Part shown: piece after piece, positions 1 through 8,325 of the stretch | Layout of the letters: each line of letters starts with the position of its first letter | How positions within the stretch are numbered: the stretch's first letter is position 1 | NCBI RefSeq assembly: GCF_003946245.1 | Contig: NZ_RHNN01000003.1 | Span: 1-64,000 of the forward strand | Direction of reading: 5' to 3' | DNA: 64,000 nucleotides | Source: Levilactobacillus cerevisiae | GTDB lineage: Bacteria > Bacillota > Bacilli > Lactobacillales > Lactobacillaceae | The notes under the pieces: model-generated | What the model was told of the DNA's origin: nothing | Database searches by the model: none | Seen by the model: the letters and a program-made list of their open reading frames with translations, nothing else | Translations under genes and position numbers: made by a program

Positions 1-443
1 TCAACATCAAGAACCATATCAGACTGGTTGCTTTGGGCTATCAACCGCCGATTGAGGGCAAGATTAAGCCTACTGAAACCATCCGTGGCAGTCTGATCCA
101 AGCGATTAATAAAGCGAGAAATAGTTGGCTGAGAAGCCAACTGATCAGTTCCTAAGCATAGTTTCAACGCAGCGTCTTTGGCGAGCGCAGCAATCATCGA
201 ATCATTTTGGTAGCCGGCAATTTTTTGAAGTAGGAGTTGCGTTAGCAACTCAGAAAAACCATGTTTAGGTCGGCAACGACTGTCTATTTGGGGTAAAAAG
301 GATTTGATCATTTTATTAAAATCTATTTTTTGAAGAAATTCAGTTGTCAAAAATAGACCGGCGTCATTGGTAAGTTGGGTACCATCATCACAAAAAGAAA
401 TTTTTGAATTGAAGTCTAAGCTGTGGTCTAGTATATTAGTCAT
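1..443 (-). CDS. IS1380-like transposase, N-terminal part (runs off window start)
   Basis: Reading the minus strand from the ATG at 441-443 gives an open frame to the edge of the window (about 147 residues). It begins MTNILDHSLDFNSKISFCDD and contains DAGLFLTTEFLQKID, then a QPTISRFINRLD segment and an MVLDVD segment that should carry the first acidic residue of the DDE triad. This arrangement is typical of IS1380-family transposases, which move the element by cut-and-paste. The rest of the gene and the far end of the element lie outside the window. A gggga ribosome site precedes the start. Family assignment is by recognition of the N-terminal pattern only. Confidence 0.75.
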   Translation of the reverse strand, partial: MTNILDHSLDFNSKISFCDDGTQLTNDAGLFLTTEFLQKIDFNKMIKSFLPQIDSRCRPKHGFSELLTQLLLQKIAGYQNDSMIAALAKDAALKLCLGTDQLASQPTISRFINRLDQTATDGFSRLNLALNRRLIAQSNQSDMVLDV

Positions 444-515
444 TAGGAACTCCCCTTTTGGATATTGTTTTGTCTGATAACTTCACAATACCATTGTAGG
501 GTTCTTTTTTTAACC

Positions 516-597
516 TTTTTTTGGTCACACCCGATGGGTGAGACCAAAAAAGCTAGAAAACCTCAGAGTCCTAAAGGGCTGGTTGAGATTTTCTAGC
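516..597. repeat. Two adjacent hairpins at the IS end
   Basis: Two imperfect inverted repeats abut each other. The first is TTTTTTGGTCACACCC/GGGTGAGACCAAAAAA at 516-551, and the second is GCTAGAAAACCTCA/TGAGATTTTCTAGC at 552-597. They lie just upstream of the transposase start and probably include the terminal region of the element, or a hairpin that blocks read-in transcription. The exact IS boundary cannot be set without the other end. Confidence 0.55.
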
Positions 598-708
598 TTG
601 CGATGAATAATCCAGGTGGAAGGTTATTTACCATGGAATTTTGTACAGGGCGTGAGCGACGGCATAGTTTCGGAGTCAACCGTAGCGTAGCTTAAGGCAT
701 GGAAAGAA

Positions 709-746
709 GATGGCGTCCTCAAAAATCGAGGCGCCATCTTTTTTAT
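709..746 (+). terminator. Rho-independent terminator, orphan
   Basis: GATGGCGTCCTC and GAGGCGCCATC pair with one bulged base around a 7-nt loop and are followed by TTTTTTATTTT. No intact gene ends just upstream on the plus strand, so this may be the remaining 3' end of a transcript interrupted by the IS insertion. Confidence 0.7.
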
Positions 747-784
747 TTTACCTCGGTACGGGCGGTTATTAGGTGCTTACAAAA

Positions 785-825
785 AAATAGCACCGACCAG
801 TCCTTGTGCTGGCACGGTGCTATTT
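785..825 (-). terminator. Terminator of the symporter/yagU operon
   Basis: AAATAGCACCG and CGGTGCTATTT form a perfect 11-bp stem. Read on the minus strand it is followed by a run of U, 38 nt past the stop codon of the symporter gene. Confidence 0.85.
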
Positions 826-863
826 CTTGTATAGATTTTTAACTGTTTTTCGCTGAAAACCAG

Positions 864-2183
864 TCAATCAGCTTTAATCGCCGCCTGCAGCTTCTCCTCG
901 TTGTAGAACCAGAGAACGCCGAACATCACCACGTACAACACCAGCGGAATCCAGGCGTAGTTCAACGTGATCATGTGTTGGGTCGCGGTGTTTTGGGGAT
1001 GGTTGGCCACGTAGCCTGACAAATGGAAGAGGCCAGCGGTCACCAGGCCGCCGAGTCCGAGCCCCACGTTGACACCGAAGTCATCGGTTGAGGCCAAAAT
1101 TCCTTCGGCCTGAATGCCCAGCGCCATGCCGTAGCGAATGGTATCCGCAATCATGATGGAGACCAGCCCGATAATCAGACCGTTGCCGATGGCGTTGACA
1201 AAAATCCCGGTAAAAATGAGGGCCAGTTGGTTATTGACCACGCCCATTGTCAAGACGACTTGCCCAGCGCCAGCCGCCACGATTCCGCGCGACATGGTCT
1301 GCTTCTTGCCCCACACGCGGGCGGCCGGAACGATGAGCATCACGCCAGTCAGGGCGGCAAAGGTAAAACCGTTGGCCAGCGGGACCAGCGCCTCACTGTG
1401 TTGAATGTATTTGAAATAGTAAATGGTGGTTTGATTCTTGATGGCCGTCGTTAACCAGTACAACAGAATCACGACGGAGATGATCAGCCACGGCTGGTTT
1501 TGCCGCAACATTTTACCGACCTCACCCCAGGATTGGTGGGACTTTTCGGGGCTGGTGAAGCGTTCCCGTACGTGGAAAAAGGTGTTGAGAATTAGCGCCA
1601 ATGAAATCAGGCCAAATAGCACGATGGTTAACAGAAACCCTTGCCGTTGGTCACCGTGACCGAACAGGGCGACCAGTGGCAGGGTGAAGACGGCCACGAT
1701 GATCTGGACGGAGCTGCCGCCAAATTGGCGAATCACCCCGAGTAAGGTCAGCTCGGATTCATTTTGCGTCATGGTCGGCAGAATTGAGGTGATGGGCAGG
1801 TTGACCGCGGTGTAGAAGAAACCCAGGCCGAGGTAAGTTGCGTAGGCCCAGACGAGCTTGCCGGCACCGCTGAAAGGCGGCGTGACAAATGTCAGGATGG
1901 CAAAGATCACGTACGGCAGCGCGTACCAGAGAAAGAACGGTCGGCTCTTGCCCCATTTGGAATGGGTGCGGTCGATCATTAAACCAATGATGAGACTTTC
2001 GGCCACGTCGGCCAGGCGGGCAACGATAAACAGAATCGCGGCGGCACTGGCGGAGAGACCGTAAACGTCGGTATAAAAGAACAGCAGGTAGGTGGTCATC
2101 ATCTGAAAGACCAGATTATCCGCGGCATCGCTAAGGCCGTAGCTGACGCGCTCGGGCCATTTGGTTTGCCAAGGCTTTTCCAT
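864..2183 (-). CDS. GPH-family (MFS_2) sugar:cation symporter
   Basis: A 439-residue polytopic membrane protein with about 12 hydrophobic segments. The N-terminus (ERVSYGLSDAADNLVFQMM, then YLLFFYTDVYGLS) and the loop MIDRTHSKWGKSRPFFLW are the hallmarks of the glycoside-pentoside-hexuronide:cation symporter family, which imports sugars or glycosides with H+ or Na+. Length is normal for the transporter domain; there is no EIIA-like C-terminal extension, so PTS control through that domain is absent. The substrate cannot be read from sequence, and no glycosidase lies beside it. It is 66 nt downstream of the yagU-like gene and shares its direction; a two-gene operon ending at 785-825 is likely. 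Confidence 0.85.
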   Translation of the reverse strand: MEKPWQTKWPERVSYGLSDAADNLVFQMMTTYLLFFYTDVYGLSASAAAILFIVARLADVAESLIIGLMIDRTHSKWGKSRPFFLWYALPYVIFAILTFVTPPFSGAGKLVWAYATYLGLGFFYTAVNLPITSILPTMTQNESELTLLGVIRQFGGSSVQIIVAVFTLPLVALFGHGDQRQGFLLTIVLFGLISLALILNTFFHVRERFTSPEKSHQSWGEVGKMLRQNQPWLIISVVILLYWLTTAIKNQTTIYYFKYIQHSEALVPLANGFTFAALTGVMLIVPAARVWGKKQTMSRGIVAAGAGQVVLTMGVVNNQLALIFTGIFVNAIGNGLIIGLVSIMIADTIRYGMALGIQAEGILASTDDFGVNVGLGLGGLVTAGLFHLSGYVANHPQNTATQHMITLNYAWIPLVLYVVMFGVLWFYNEEKLQAAIKAD

Positions 2184-2249
2184 GGATTCGCCCCCGTTAA
2201 GATTTGTTGGGTAGCAGTGAAACGAAAAAATGACTCCTAAGATGACGCG

Positions 2250-2774
2250 TTACTTGCGCCGCTTGCTGGCTTGCGTCAAGCGCCGGTAGACCTCTGCGCC
2301 GACTAAGTCGTTGGTCACCATCCAGACGATGTGGCCCAGCGCTTCGGAAACGTGTTCTTCTTTGGGCTGGTCTTCCGCGGCGGGCACGGTGCCCATGGCA
2401 GGCATGATGCCGAGGTGAAAGGCGACCCAGATGGCGAGGCCGAACCAGGTGCCGGCGTCCTTCTTCACGGCGGGAATTTTTTCACCAATAATTTGATAGA
2501 GTACGGCAAACGTGGTTGAGAAGCCAAAGTGAATCACGTAGCTGACCCACGGCAGTTGTTGGCCAGAGTAGGTGTAGGTGGCATGGGTCAGCTTGGCAGG
2601 GATGCCGACTTGTTCCAGCAACCGTTGCGGCGGATTGGTCGTGTTCCGTTCGGGCGTCCGCGGCGGCAGGACGTTTTCCCAGCCCAGCTTAACCAAACCG
2701 GATACAACACCAGCGGCGCCACCGGCAAGAATGGCAGCGCTTAAATTTAAGGGATGACGCTTAAAGAGTGACAT
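2250..2774 (-). CDS. yagU: YagU family (DUF1440) inner-membrane protein
   Basis: A 174-residue membrane protein with several hydrophobic segments. The first contains a glycine-rich AAILAGGAAGVVSGLVKLGWE stretch, followed by ENVLPPRTPERNTTNPPQ, the typical opening of YagU/DUF1440 proteins. In E. coli YagU contributes to acid survival; that role here is by family only. The C-terminus is basic (ASKRRK). The start has an AGGAGG-like site (ggaggaact on the minus strand). Likely the first gene of an operon with the symporter. Confidence 0.8.
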   Translation of the reverse strand: MSLFKRHPLNLSAAILAGGAAGVVSGLVKLGWENVLPPRTPERNTTNPPQRLLEQVGIPAKLTHATYTYSGQQLPWVSYVIHFGFSTTFAVLYQIIGEKIPAVKKDAGTWFGLAIWVAFHLGIMPAMGTVPAAEDQPKEEHVSEALGHIVWMVTNDLVGAEVYRRLTQASKRRK

Positions 2775-3103
2775 GAAGAGTTCCTCCTTTAGTTGTTTCT
2801 ATAGCTTAAATTATAGCCTTTTCGTGGGCGTTTGGGGAGGCTTTGATTGGAGGTATTTTGGGGATCGCTGTGTGTCGAGAAAATAAATTAATACCAAAAT
2901 ATTACAGTATTGATTATCGCTATGGAAGTGAGCCCAGCTCCTAATTGATAGTGACCGGGTCTTTTTTATTTTCAAAGACAGATAGTTGTCATAAAGCCCC
3001 CAAAAAGCGGATTGTCGGAGTTGACGGCTTAAGGTTCAATCTATATGCTACCAAATAAGCTCAGAAATATAACAGGTCACATAAGAGAGGCGGCAACAGT
3101 TCA
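2775..3103. other. Intergenic region, promoters only
   Basis: Divergent spacer between the yagU-like gene and the secreted protein gene. The 2800-2900 part is AT-rich and should carry the minus-strand promoter. Around 2930-2980 a weak hairpin ends in TTTTTTATTTT. No coding sequence or conserved RNA is apparent. Confidence 0.4.
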
Positions 3104-3841
3104 ATGAATTCTATACGAAGAATAGGGCTACTTTTAGGTATTGTAGGTATGGGTGCTGCGTTTGGCTTGGGATTAGGCCAAACGACGGCGAATGCAGCGA
3201 CAATTACCACGAAGTACACGAAGTTAACCACGAAGAGTTCGAGTCGTAATTTAACGAGTACCGGAAACTACGCGCTATATACGAAACCCGGAACAACTAA
3301 GGGTGCTAAGCTGGTCGTGTCCAAGAAATTGATGAAGACGTTTGGCACTTATTCGGCCAGTGATCGGACATACTTCAAGGAAAATCGGAAGAATAGAACG
3401 CACAAGGGTTCTGGCTATTACTTTCATGCATATGGTTATGAGGTAACTAGTACAGGCGCCATTTACTACCGAGTCGTTACCATGAATGGTAAGTATCGTG
3501 GTTATGTCTACGGTGGAAAAACGCTAAACAAGTACAGTGGTGGTGTTAAACGGGTGGCTACGACTGAGAGTATTAGCATTAGTAGCACAAGTAGCGTTTT
3601 AAACACAACGACAAGTTATTATCCGTTCAAAAGCATCTGGACTTATCCCAAGTATTCACAATATGGGGCAAAATTAGTGATCCATGCGTATGACTATCCA
3701 ACTGATAAGTTGTTGGTTGTCAAAGCGGTTGAGAGAACCCGGGAACACGATAGCTATCTGTATGTTAAGAATCAGTCTCACCCAAAGTTGAGTGGTTGGA
3801 CGACAATTGTTGGTGGCTCGCCAAATGAAGATTGGGTTTGA
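3104..3841 (+). CDS. Secreted protein of unknown function, S-layer-like
   Basis: A 245-residue exported protein. Residues 1-31 form a Sec signal peptide ending in TTANAA. The mature part is rich in Lys, Thr, Ser and Tyr and carries short units such as NYALYTKPGTTKGAKLVVSK and YRVVTMNGKYRGYVYGGKTL. These resemble the small beta-rich cell-wall-binding repeats of lactobacillus surface proteins (SLAP/DUF5776 type), but no named domain can be assigned firmly. Base composition is more AT-rich than its neighbours, suggesting different ancestry. No sortase motif or C-terminal membrane anchor. It is monocistronic, with a terminator at 3884-3935. Confidence 0.7.
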   Translation: MNSIRRIGLLLGIVGMGAAFGLGLGQTTANAATITTKYTKLTTKSSSRNLTSTGNYALYTKPGTTKGAKLVVSKKLMKTFGTYSASDRTYFKENRKNRTHKGSGYYFHAYGYEVTSTGAIYYRVVTMNGKYRGYVYGGKTLNKYSGGVKRVATTESISISSTSSVLNTTTSYYPFKSIWTYPKYSQYGAKLVIHAYDYPTDKLLVVKAVERTREHDSYLYVKNQSHPKLSGWTTIVGGSPNEDWV

Positions 3842-3883
3842 GTGGTCATTTAGTTTTGAATTCAAGCTACGCATACTTAAGCG

Positions 3884-3935
3884 AGGACGATTAAAACATC
3901 TACGGAAACTTCGGATGGTTTAGTCGTCTTTTTCT
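3884..3935 (+). terminator. Terminator of the secreted-protein gene
   Basis: GACGATTAAA and TTTAGTCGTC form the base of a long hairpin with an inner CATC/GATG part, followed by TTTTTCTG. Confidence 0.8.
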
Positions 3936-4113
3936 GTCCGCTAGTAGGTATATGTACAGGTGCCGCGCTTGCTATGACTACCTGTTGATTATCGTTCACC
4001 AAATTTTTCAGTCCATGTTTCACCTCTCAATCCCCCAGTCCCCACAAAATTTTAGAATATGGTAAGGTGGATAGGTAGTGTTTCAGAACGGCGGAATGAG
4101 AGGGGTAGATGGG

Positions 4114-6384
4114 ATGCAACCAACTTTCAAACAAGGCTTCATCGAGATCAAGGATGCGACGCAAAATAACCTGCAGCACGTGAATTTGCGGGTGCCCAAG
4201 TACGAAACGACGGTGTTTGTCGGCCTATCGGGGTCCGGCAAGTCATCGCTGGTGTTCGACACGATTGCGGCGGCATCACGGCGGGAATTAAACGAGACGT
4301 TCCCCAGCTTCACGCAACAGTATTTGCCAAAATTTGGCCAGCCCCACGTCGGCGATATTGAGCACTTGCCAGTAGCCATCGTGATTGAGCAGCAGCGGTT
4401 AGGGAAAAATGCCCGCTCGACCCTGGCAACGTACACCGGCATTTACTCGCTGATGCGGCTGTTATTTTCGCGGATCGGCAAGCCGTTCATCGGCTATTCC
4501 GACAGCTTCTCGTTCAACCTGCCACAGGGGATGTGCCCGGCCTGCCAGGGGTTAGGTTACGTGGATGATATTGCTGAGGATAAGCTGATCGACCCGGAAA
4601 AGTCGTTGAATCAGGGCGCCATCACGTTTGTCAGCTTCGGGCCGAATACCTGGCGTTGGCGGCGGTACGCCACGAGTGGCTTGTTTGACGATGACAAGCC
4701 GATCAAGGATTACACGGCGGCGGAGTACGAGCTGTTGATGCACGCGCCGCAACAGAAGCTTGACCATCCCGGCGAAGGCTTTCCGCGCACGGCGCTGTAC
4801 GAGGGCGTGGTGCCGCGGATTCGGCGGTCGGTGATTGGCAAAAAAGAAGCGGAACACCACCGCGAGGCCATCTCGGCGATTGTGACCCGCCAGCCGTGTC
4901 CCGTCTGTCACGGCACGCGGTTGAAGCCGGCAGTCTTGACCAATCATATCAACGGGGAAAACATTGCTGACGTCACGGCGATGGACCTGCGCCACGTGCT
5001 GACCTTTTTACAGGCGATTACCGAGCCGCTGGCCACCGACGTCGTTCGGGAGCTCAGTACCAAGATTCAGTCGTTGGTCGACATTGGCCTGGGCTATTTG
5101 ACGCTGGACCGGGGAACCAGTTCCTTGTCCGGCGGGGAAGCCCAGCGGATCAAGATTGCCAAATACCTGACTAGCGCGTTGGTCGACATGGTTTACATTT
5201 TAGATGAACCCAGCGTGGGCCTGCATCCGCACGACATTCAGTTGGTCAAGCAGGCGTTGACCCGGTTAAAGGATAAGGGCAACACCGTGTTAGTCGTTGA
5301 ACATAACCCGGCGATGATTGATTTCGCGGATTACGTGGTCGAAATGGGGCCGCTGGCCGGTCAAGGTGGCGGGACGGTAACGTTTACCGGGACCTACCCC
5401 GAGTTGTTGGCATCGGACTCGTTGACGGGCAAATGGTTGCGCCAGGCCCATCACTGGGGCGCGGAACGGCAGCCAACCGGGCAATTAGCTTTGCGACACG
5501 TCAAGCAGAATAATTTGAAAGACGTGAACGTGGACGTGCCACTGGGCGTGATGACCGTAATCTCCGGCGTCGCTGGCTCGGGGAAGTCTTCACTGGTGAC
5601 GGCGCTCAAGTCGCAGCTCACCGAGGACTACATTGATTTGGCCCAGGCGCCCGTCGGCATCAACATTCGCTCGACGCCGGCCACCTACCTGGGCATTTTG
5701 GATGAGATTCGCAAGCTGTTTAGCGACGCCAATGACCGCGTGGGGACTAGCCTGTTCAGTTACAACGGCAAGGGTGCCTGCCCGCGGTGTAAGGGGAAGG
5801 GCGTCACGATTACCAACATGGCGTTCATGGATCCGGTCGTGCAGACGTGTGAGCTCTGTCACGGCAAACGGTACAGCGAGGAAGCCCTGCAGTATAGTTA
5901 TCAGGGTAAAAATATTGCGGCCGTTCTCCAGCTGTCAGTCAAGGCAGCGGCGGACTTCTTCCGGGACACACCGAAGTTGGCTAGCAAGTTAGCGAACTTG
6001 GATCGCGTTGGGCTGGGCTACCTGACGTTGGCGCAACCCCTGACGACCTTGTCCGGTGGCGAGCTCCAGCGGTTGAAATTAGCGGTTGAGCTGGGCAAGC
6101 AGGGGACCATCTACCTGTTGGACGAACCCACGGCCGGGCTGCATTTGCAGGACACGGCGCGCCTGTTGAAGCTGTTCAATGAACTGGTGGCGGCCGGTAA
6201 TTCGTTGATTATCATCGAACACAACTTAGCCGTCATCGGCCAGGCAGATTGGCTAATTGACGTCGGTCCGGATGCCGGTCGGTACGGTGGTCAGATTCAG
6301 TACAGCGGTACGCCGCGCGGCTCAATTGCTGTGACGGCCTCGCGGACGGGTGTGGCTTTGAAGGATTGGATTGGGGAAAGATAG
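4114..6384 (+). CDS. UvrA-like ABC ATPase lacking the UvrB-binding region
   Basis: A 756-residue tandem ABC ATPase of the UvrA class. Walker A motifs are GLSGSGKSS and GVAGSGKSS; signatures are LSGGEAQR and LSGGELQR; Walker B motifs are YILDEPSVGLH and YLLDEPTAGLH. Zinc-type cysteine pairs CPACQG, CPVCHG, CPRCKG and CELCHG are present. Classical UvrA is about 940-950 residues; here the sequence goes from LLFSRIGKPF almost directly to CPACQGLG, so the first zinc finger and the UvrB-binding domain are missing. Such short paralogues (UvrA2/DrrC-like) are linked to drug tolerance rather than standard excision repair. The start at 4114 was chosen because AGAGGGG lies 8 nt upstream; GTG 4078 and ATG 4096 have no good site. 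Confidence 0.88.
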   Translation: MQPTFKQGFIEIKDATQNNLQHVNLRVPKYETTVFVGLSGSGKSSLVFDTIAAASRRELNETFPSFTQQYLPKFGQPHVGDIEHLPVAIVIEQQRLGKNARSTLATYTGIYSLMRLLFSRIGKPFIGYSDSFSFNLPQGMCPACQGLGYVDDIAEDKLIDPEKSLNQGAITFVSFGPNTWRWRRYATSGLFDDDKPIKDYTAAEYELLMHAPQQKLDHPGEGFPRTALYEGVVPRIRRSVIGKKEAEHHREAISAIVTRQPCPVCHGTRLKPAVLTNHINGENIADVTAMDLRHVLTFLQAITEPLATDVVRELSTKIQSLVDIGLGYLTLDRGTSSLSGGEAQRIKIAKYLTSALVDMVYILDEPSVGLHPHDIQLVKQALTRLKDKGNTVLVVEHNPAMIDFADYVVEMGPLAGQGGGTVTFTGTYPELLASDSLTGKWLRQAHHWGAERQPTGQLALRHVKQNNLKDVNVDVPLGVMTVISGVAGSGKSSLVTALKSQLTEDYIDLAQAPVGINIRSTPATYLGILDEIRKLFSDANDRVGTSLFSYNGKGACPRCKGKGVTITNMAFMDPVVQTCELCHGKRYSEEALQYSYQGKNIAAVLQLSVKAAADFFRDTPKLASKLANLDRVGLGYLTLAQPLTTLSGGELQRLKLAVELGKQGTIYLLDEPTAGLHLQDTARLLKLFNELVAAGNSLIIIEHNLAVIGQADWLIDVGPDAGRYGGQIQYSGTPRGSIAVTASRTGVALKDWIGER

Positions 6385-6404
6385 AACAGATTAATTGAAC
6401 AGAC

Positions 6405-6443
6405 AAAATGGGCTTAGGACATTGAAATCCTAGGCCCATTTTT
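6405..6443. terminator. Bidirectional terminator
   Basis: AAATGGGCTTAGGA and TCCTAGGCCCATTT pair around an 8-nt loop, with T-runs on both strands. It serves the UvrA-like gene and the convergent abiE operon. Confidence 0.85.
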
Positions 6444-6463
6444 GCTTCAATAATTTTTGTCAT

Positions 6464-7378
6464 TTAATCAGTTAACCACGGATGGTAGGGTGGCAAAGGT
6501 GCTTGTTCAGAAAAGCCTGCCAGTTGCAGTAAGCGGATTGCCGCTGAAATGGTTGCATCGAAAGAGACATCTGAGTTCGTTTGTAGAAACTGCTGCTTAT
6601 CGTGATTCCAGCGCGTTATTAGCTGGGTACTTTGACCTAGGTCTTGAAAAGCAACAATCGGATTTGTTAAGGCAGCTTGTTGCTGATGCTGGTTAAACTG
6701 CCCAACAATTGATTGATATAAATCATGATAGTCGAGATGGTTTCCCTCAAATTGACTTAACGCGTAAATGTCATAGTAATCACGAGTACGCGTATTTTGG
6801 TCGCCATGTGCTAAACAAGCAGAGATTTTCTCAGCCAGGATTTGTTCAACAGGATAAGCGTAAGCCTGGATAACACTACCATCGATTTCGGAAATGTGCT
6901 GAAATCGCTGTACCTCAGGAATGATTAAATCATTGAGCGTTAAGTCGATTTTTAATTTAAAAGTAATTGGTTTGGTGGGACGAGACGGATCAGGGTTGGC
7001 CATCTTCAAATTCAGATGCAACTTATAACCTGGATTATAGTGAGTGGATGACTTTAGGTTTTCAACAACTCGTAAATTCTGAAATGAAACATCGTCCGCG
7101 AGTGGGATGGCGCTTATGGTTGTCAGAATCTGGGTTAACTCATCTTGGGACGTCACCAGATTGGCCGAGTAATCCAAATCTCGAGTGGAACGTTGACCAA
7201 TTCCAATGATGGCGCCAATTAAATAGCCACCCTTGAGAATCAGTTCGTTTCTGTAAGGAGAAACTTCAATTCTGGCCAGTAGGCGTTCAGCAGCATAGCG
7301 ACTCTGTAAATCCTGAATGGCAATGTGTTCAGTCCGTGCCAATGCGTTCAGTCGTCTAATAACGTCTTGGGGTTTAAT
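6464..7378 (-). CDS. abiEii: AbiEii-type nucleotidyltransferase toxin, apparent ATT start
   Basis: About 304 residues. The fold is recognisable from ILKGGYLIGAII plus RSTRDLDYSA (the nucleotidyltransferase G-G and D-x-D region) and from KISACLAHG with RTRDYYDIYAL, the conserved AbiEii C-terminal motif. In type IV AbiE systems this protein transfers nucleotides and stops growth unless AbiEi represses expression and relieves toxicity. The open frame extends upstream, but that part overlaps the antitoxin gene in another frame. The natural start by homology is beside the antitoxin stop, where the only coupled candidate is ATT at 7376-7378 (codons for IKPQDVIRRLNALA). No ATG, GTG or TTG occurs at the junction. 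Composition is AT-rich. Confidence 0.82.
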   Translation of the reverse strand: MKPQDVIRRLNALARTEHIAIQDLQSRYAAERLLARIEVSPYRNELILKGGYLIGAIIGIGQRSTRDLDYSANLVTSQDELTQILTTISAIPLADDVSFQNLRVVENLKSSTHYNPGYKLHLNLKMANPDPSRPTKPITFKLKIDLTLNDLIIPEVQRFQHISEIDGSVIQAYAYPVEQILAEKISACLAHGDQNTRTRDYYDIYALSQFEGNHLDYHDLYQSIVGQFNQHQQQAALTNPIVAFQDLGQSTQLITRWNHDKQQFLQTNSDVSFDATISAAIRLLQLAGFSEQAPLPPYHPWLTD

Positions 7379-7988
7379 GGGCGAATACCGCCGTAATTTT
7401 CTGTAAGTCTTGTAGTCCTGGAAATTGCGCCAAATAGCCTTGTAGCTTGGTAACGTTGGCGTTTTCACTTTGGAAATAGTTCCGGGTAGCCTCTTGTCGG
7501 TCCCAATCACTAATGGCTTTTTTGAAGCGCCAGGCGTCGATGAGCGCACGTTCCGGATTGTAGACCTTGAGCGGAAATTGATCATCATCCTTAAGCACAG
7601 TCGTGAGACCAATTTCGTAGAGCTCATTGGAAACAAAGTGAACGTTGACGTTGGGAAGATGGGCTAATTGTCTGACGCGATAGGCTTGGGGAACGGTCAC
7701 GTCAACAAAGGTTGCTTGACGATCAATCAGGTCCCACCAAGTGAGCGCGGCGACGCCAGAAATGATGGCCTGGGGGTACTGTAAAGCAATGGCCGCGCGT
7801 TCATCAAAGAGATAGTGGTCGTTTGCCCAGATAGTGACGCCAGCGCGACCCTTGGCGATGGGGCGAATCTCACCAGCATCGGTGAGCGCGTTCAACCGGT
7901 AACTCGTGAGGCCCAGGGCTTTGGCCTGCCTGGTGGTGAAGACGGATTTTAACTGGTAAAGTGTTTTGTCGACTAATTGTGTATTCAT
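7374..7988 (-). CDS. abiEi: AbiEi-type antitoxin/transcriptional repressor
   Basis: A 204-residue protein whose N-terminus (VFTTRQAKALGLTSYRLNALTDAGEIRPIAKG) is the winged-helix of AbiEi antitoxins. It is followed by an FDERAAIALQYPQAIISGVAAL segment and the conserved YNPERALIDAWRFK. AbiEi binds its own promoter and neutralises AbiEii. The start ATG at 7988 has AGGTG six nt upstream; GTG 7997 lies inside that site. Its stop overlaps the toxin start by about 5 nt, the usual coupled arrangement. The two genes form an operon ending at 6405-6443. Confidence 0.85.
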   Translation of the reverse strand: MNTQLVDKTLYQLKSVFTTRQAKALGLTSYRLNALTDAGEIRPIAKGRAGVTIWANDHYLFDERAAIALQYPQAIISGVAALTWWDLIDRQATFVDVTVPQAYRVRQLAHLPNVNVHFVSNELYEIGLTTVLKDDDQFPLKVYNPERALIDAWRFKKAISDWDRQEATRNYFQSENANVTKLQGYLAQFPGLQDLQKITAVFAH

Positions 7989-8161
7989 TTTTATCACCTG
8001 AGACTGTAGTTTTCTTAATTATACAGTCTTAGTTGTAGATCCTCAAAAATTCCCTTCGTAAATTTCTGTCACAGACAGTCTAAGTAGCATACCTGACGCA
8101 CATAGCGTAATGAACCAAACAAACGTTCTTTTGACGATTTATTTTGTAATAATGGCAAAAC

Positions 8162-8175
8162 TTGATATTTATCAA
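8162..8175. promoter_or_regulatory. Perfect FNR-type box TTGAT-ATTT-ATCAA
   Basis: A perfect match to the FNR consensus TTGAT-N4-ATCAA in the divergent region between abiEi and the tautomerase gene. A candidate -10 (TAAACT, 8198-8203) would place the box centre near -41, the usual FNR activation position, for a distal tautomerase promoter. An FNR-class regulator is encoded at 15886-16530. Confidence 0.6.
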
Positions 8176-8258
8176 TTCACTAATCCCCCGTCTGCAGTAA
8201 ACTAAGTTCTGTAATCAGCGAGCCCCACTAACAACACCAACGCACAAGTCACATGCGT

Positions 8259-8286
8259 TTGTGAATCACGCGCACCGTGCTAGAAT
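8259..8286 (+). promoter_or_regulatory. Sigma-70-type promoter of the tautomerase gene
   Basis: TTGTGA and TAGAAT are separated by 16 nt. The predicted transcript start is about 30 nt before the tautomerase ATG. Confidence 0.6.
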
Positions 8287-8325
8287 TCACGGTGGACTTA
8301 ACTAGTAGAAAAGGAGATTTAGCTC

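Noticed and set aside
618-690. Short reading frame between the IS end and the orphan terminator
   Set aside because: About 20 codons, no ribosome site and no similarity; probably non-coding remainder.
4078-4113. Upstream GTG/ATG starts for the UvrA-like protein
   Set aside because: No ribosome site before 4078 or 4096; the AGAGGGG at 4099-4105 fits ATG 4114 and the protein is conserved from about there.
7379-7636. Upstream part of the toxin reading frame
   Set aside because: It overlaps the antitoxin coding region in another frame and does not resemble AbiEii; the listed starts have no ribosome site.
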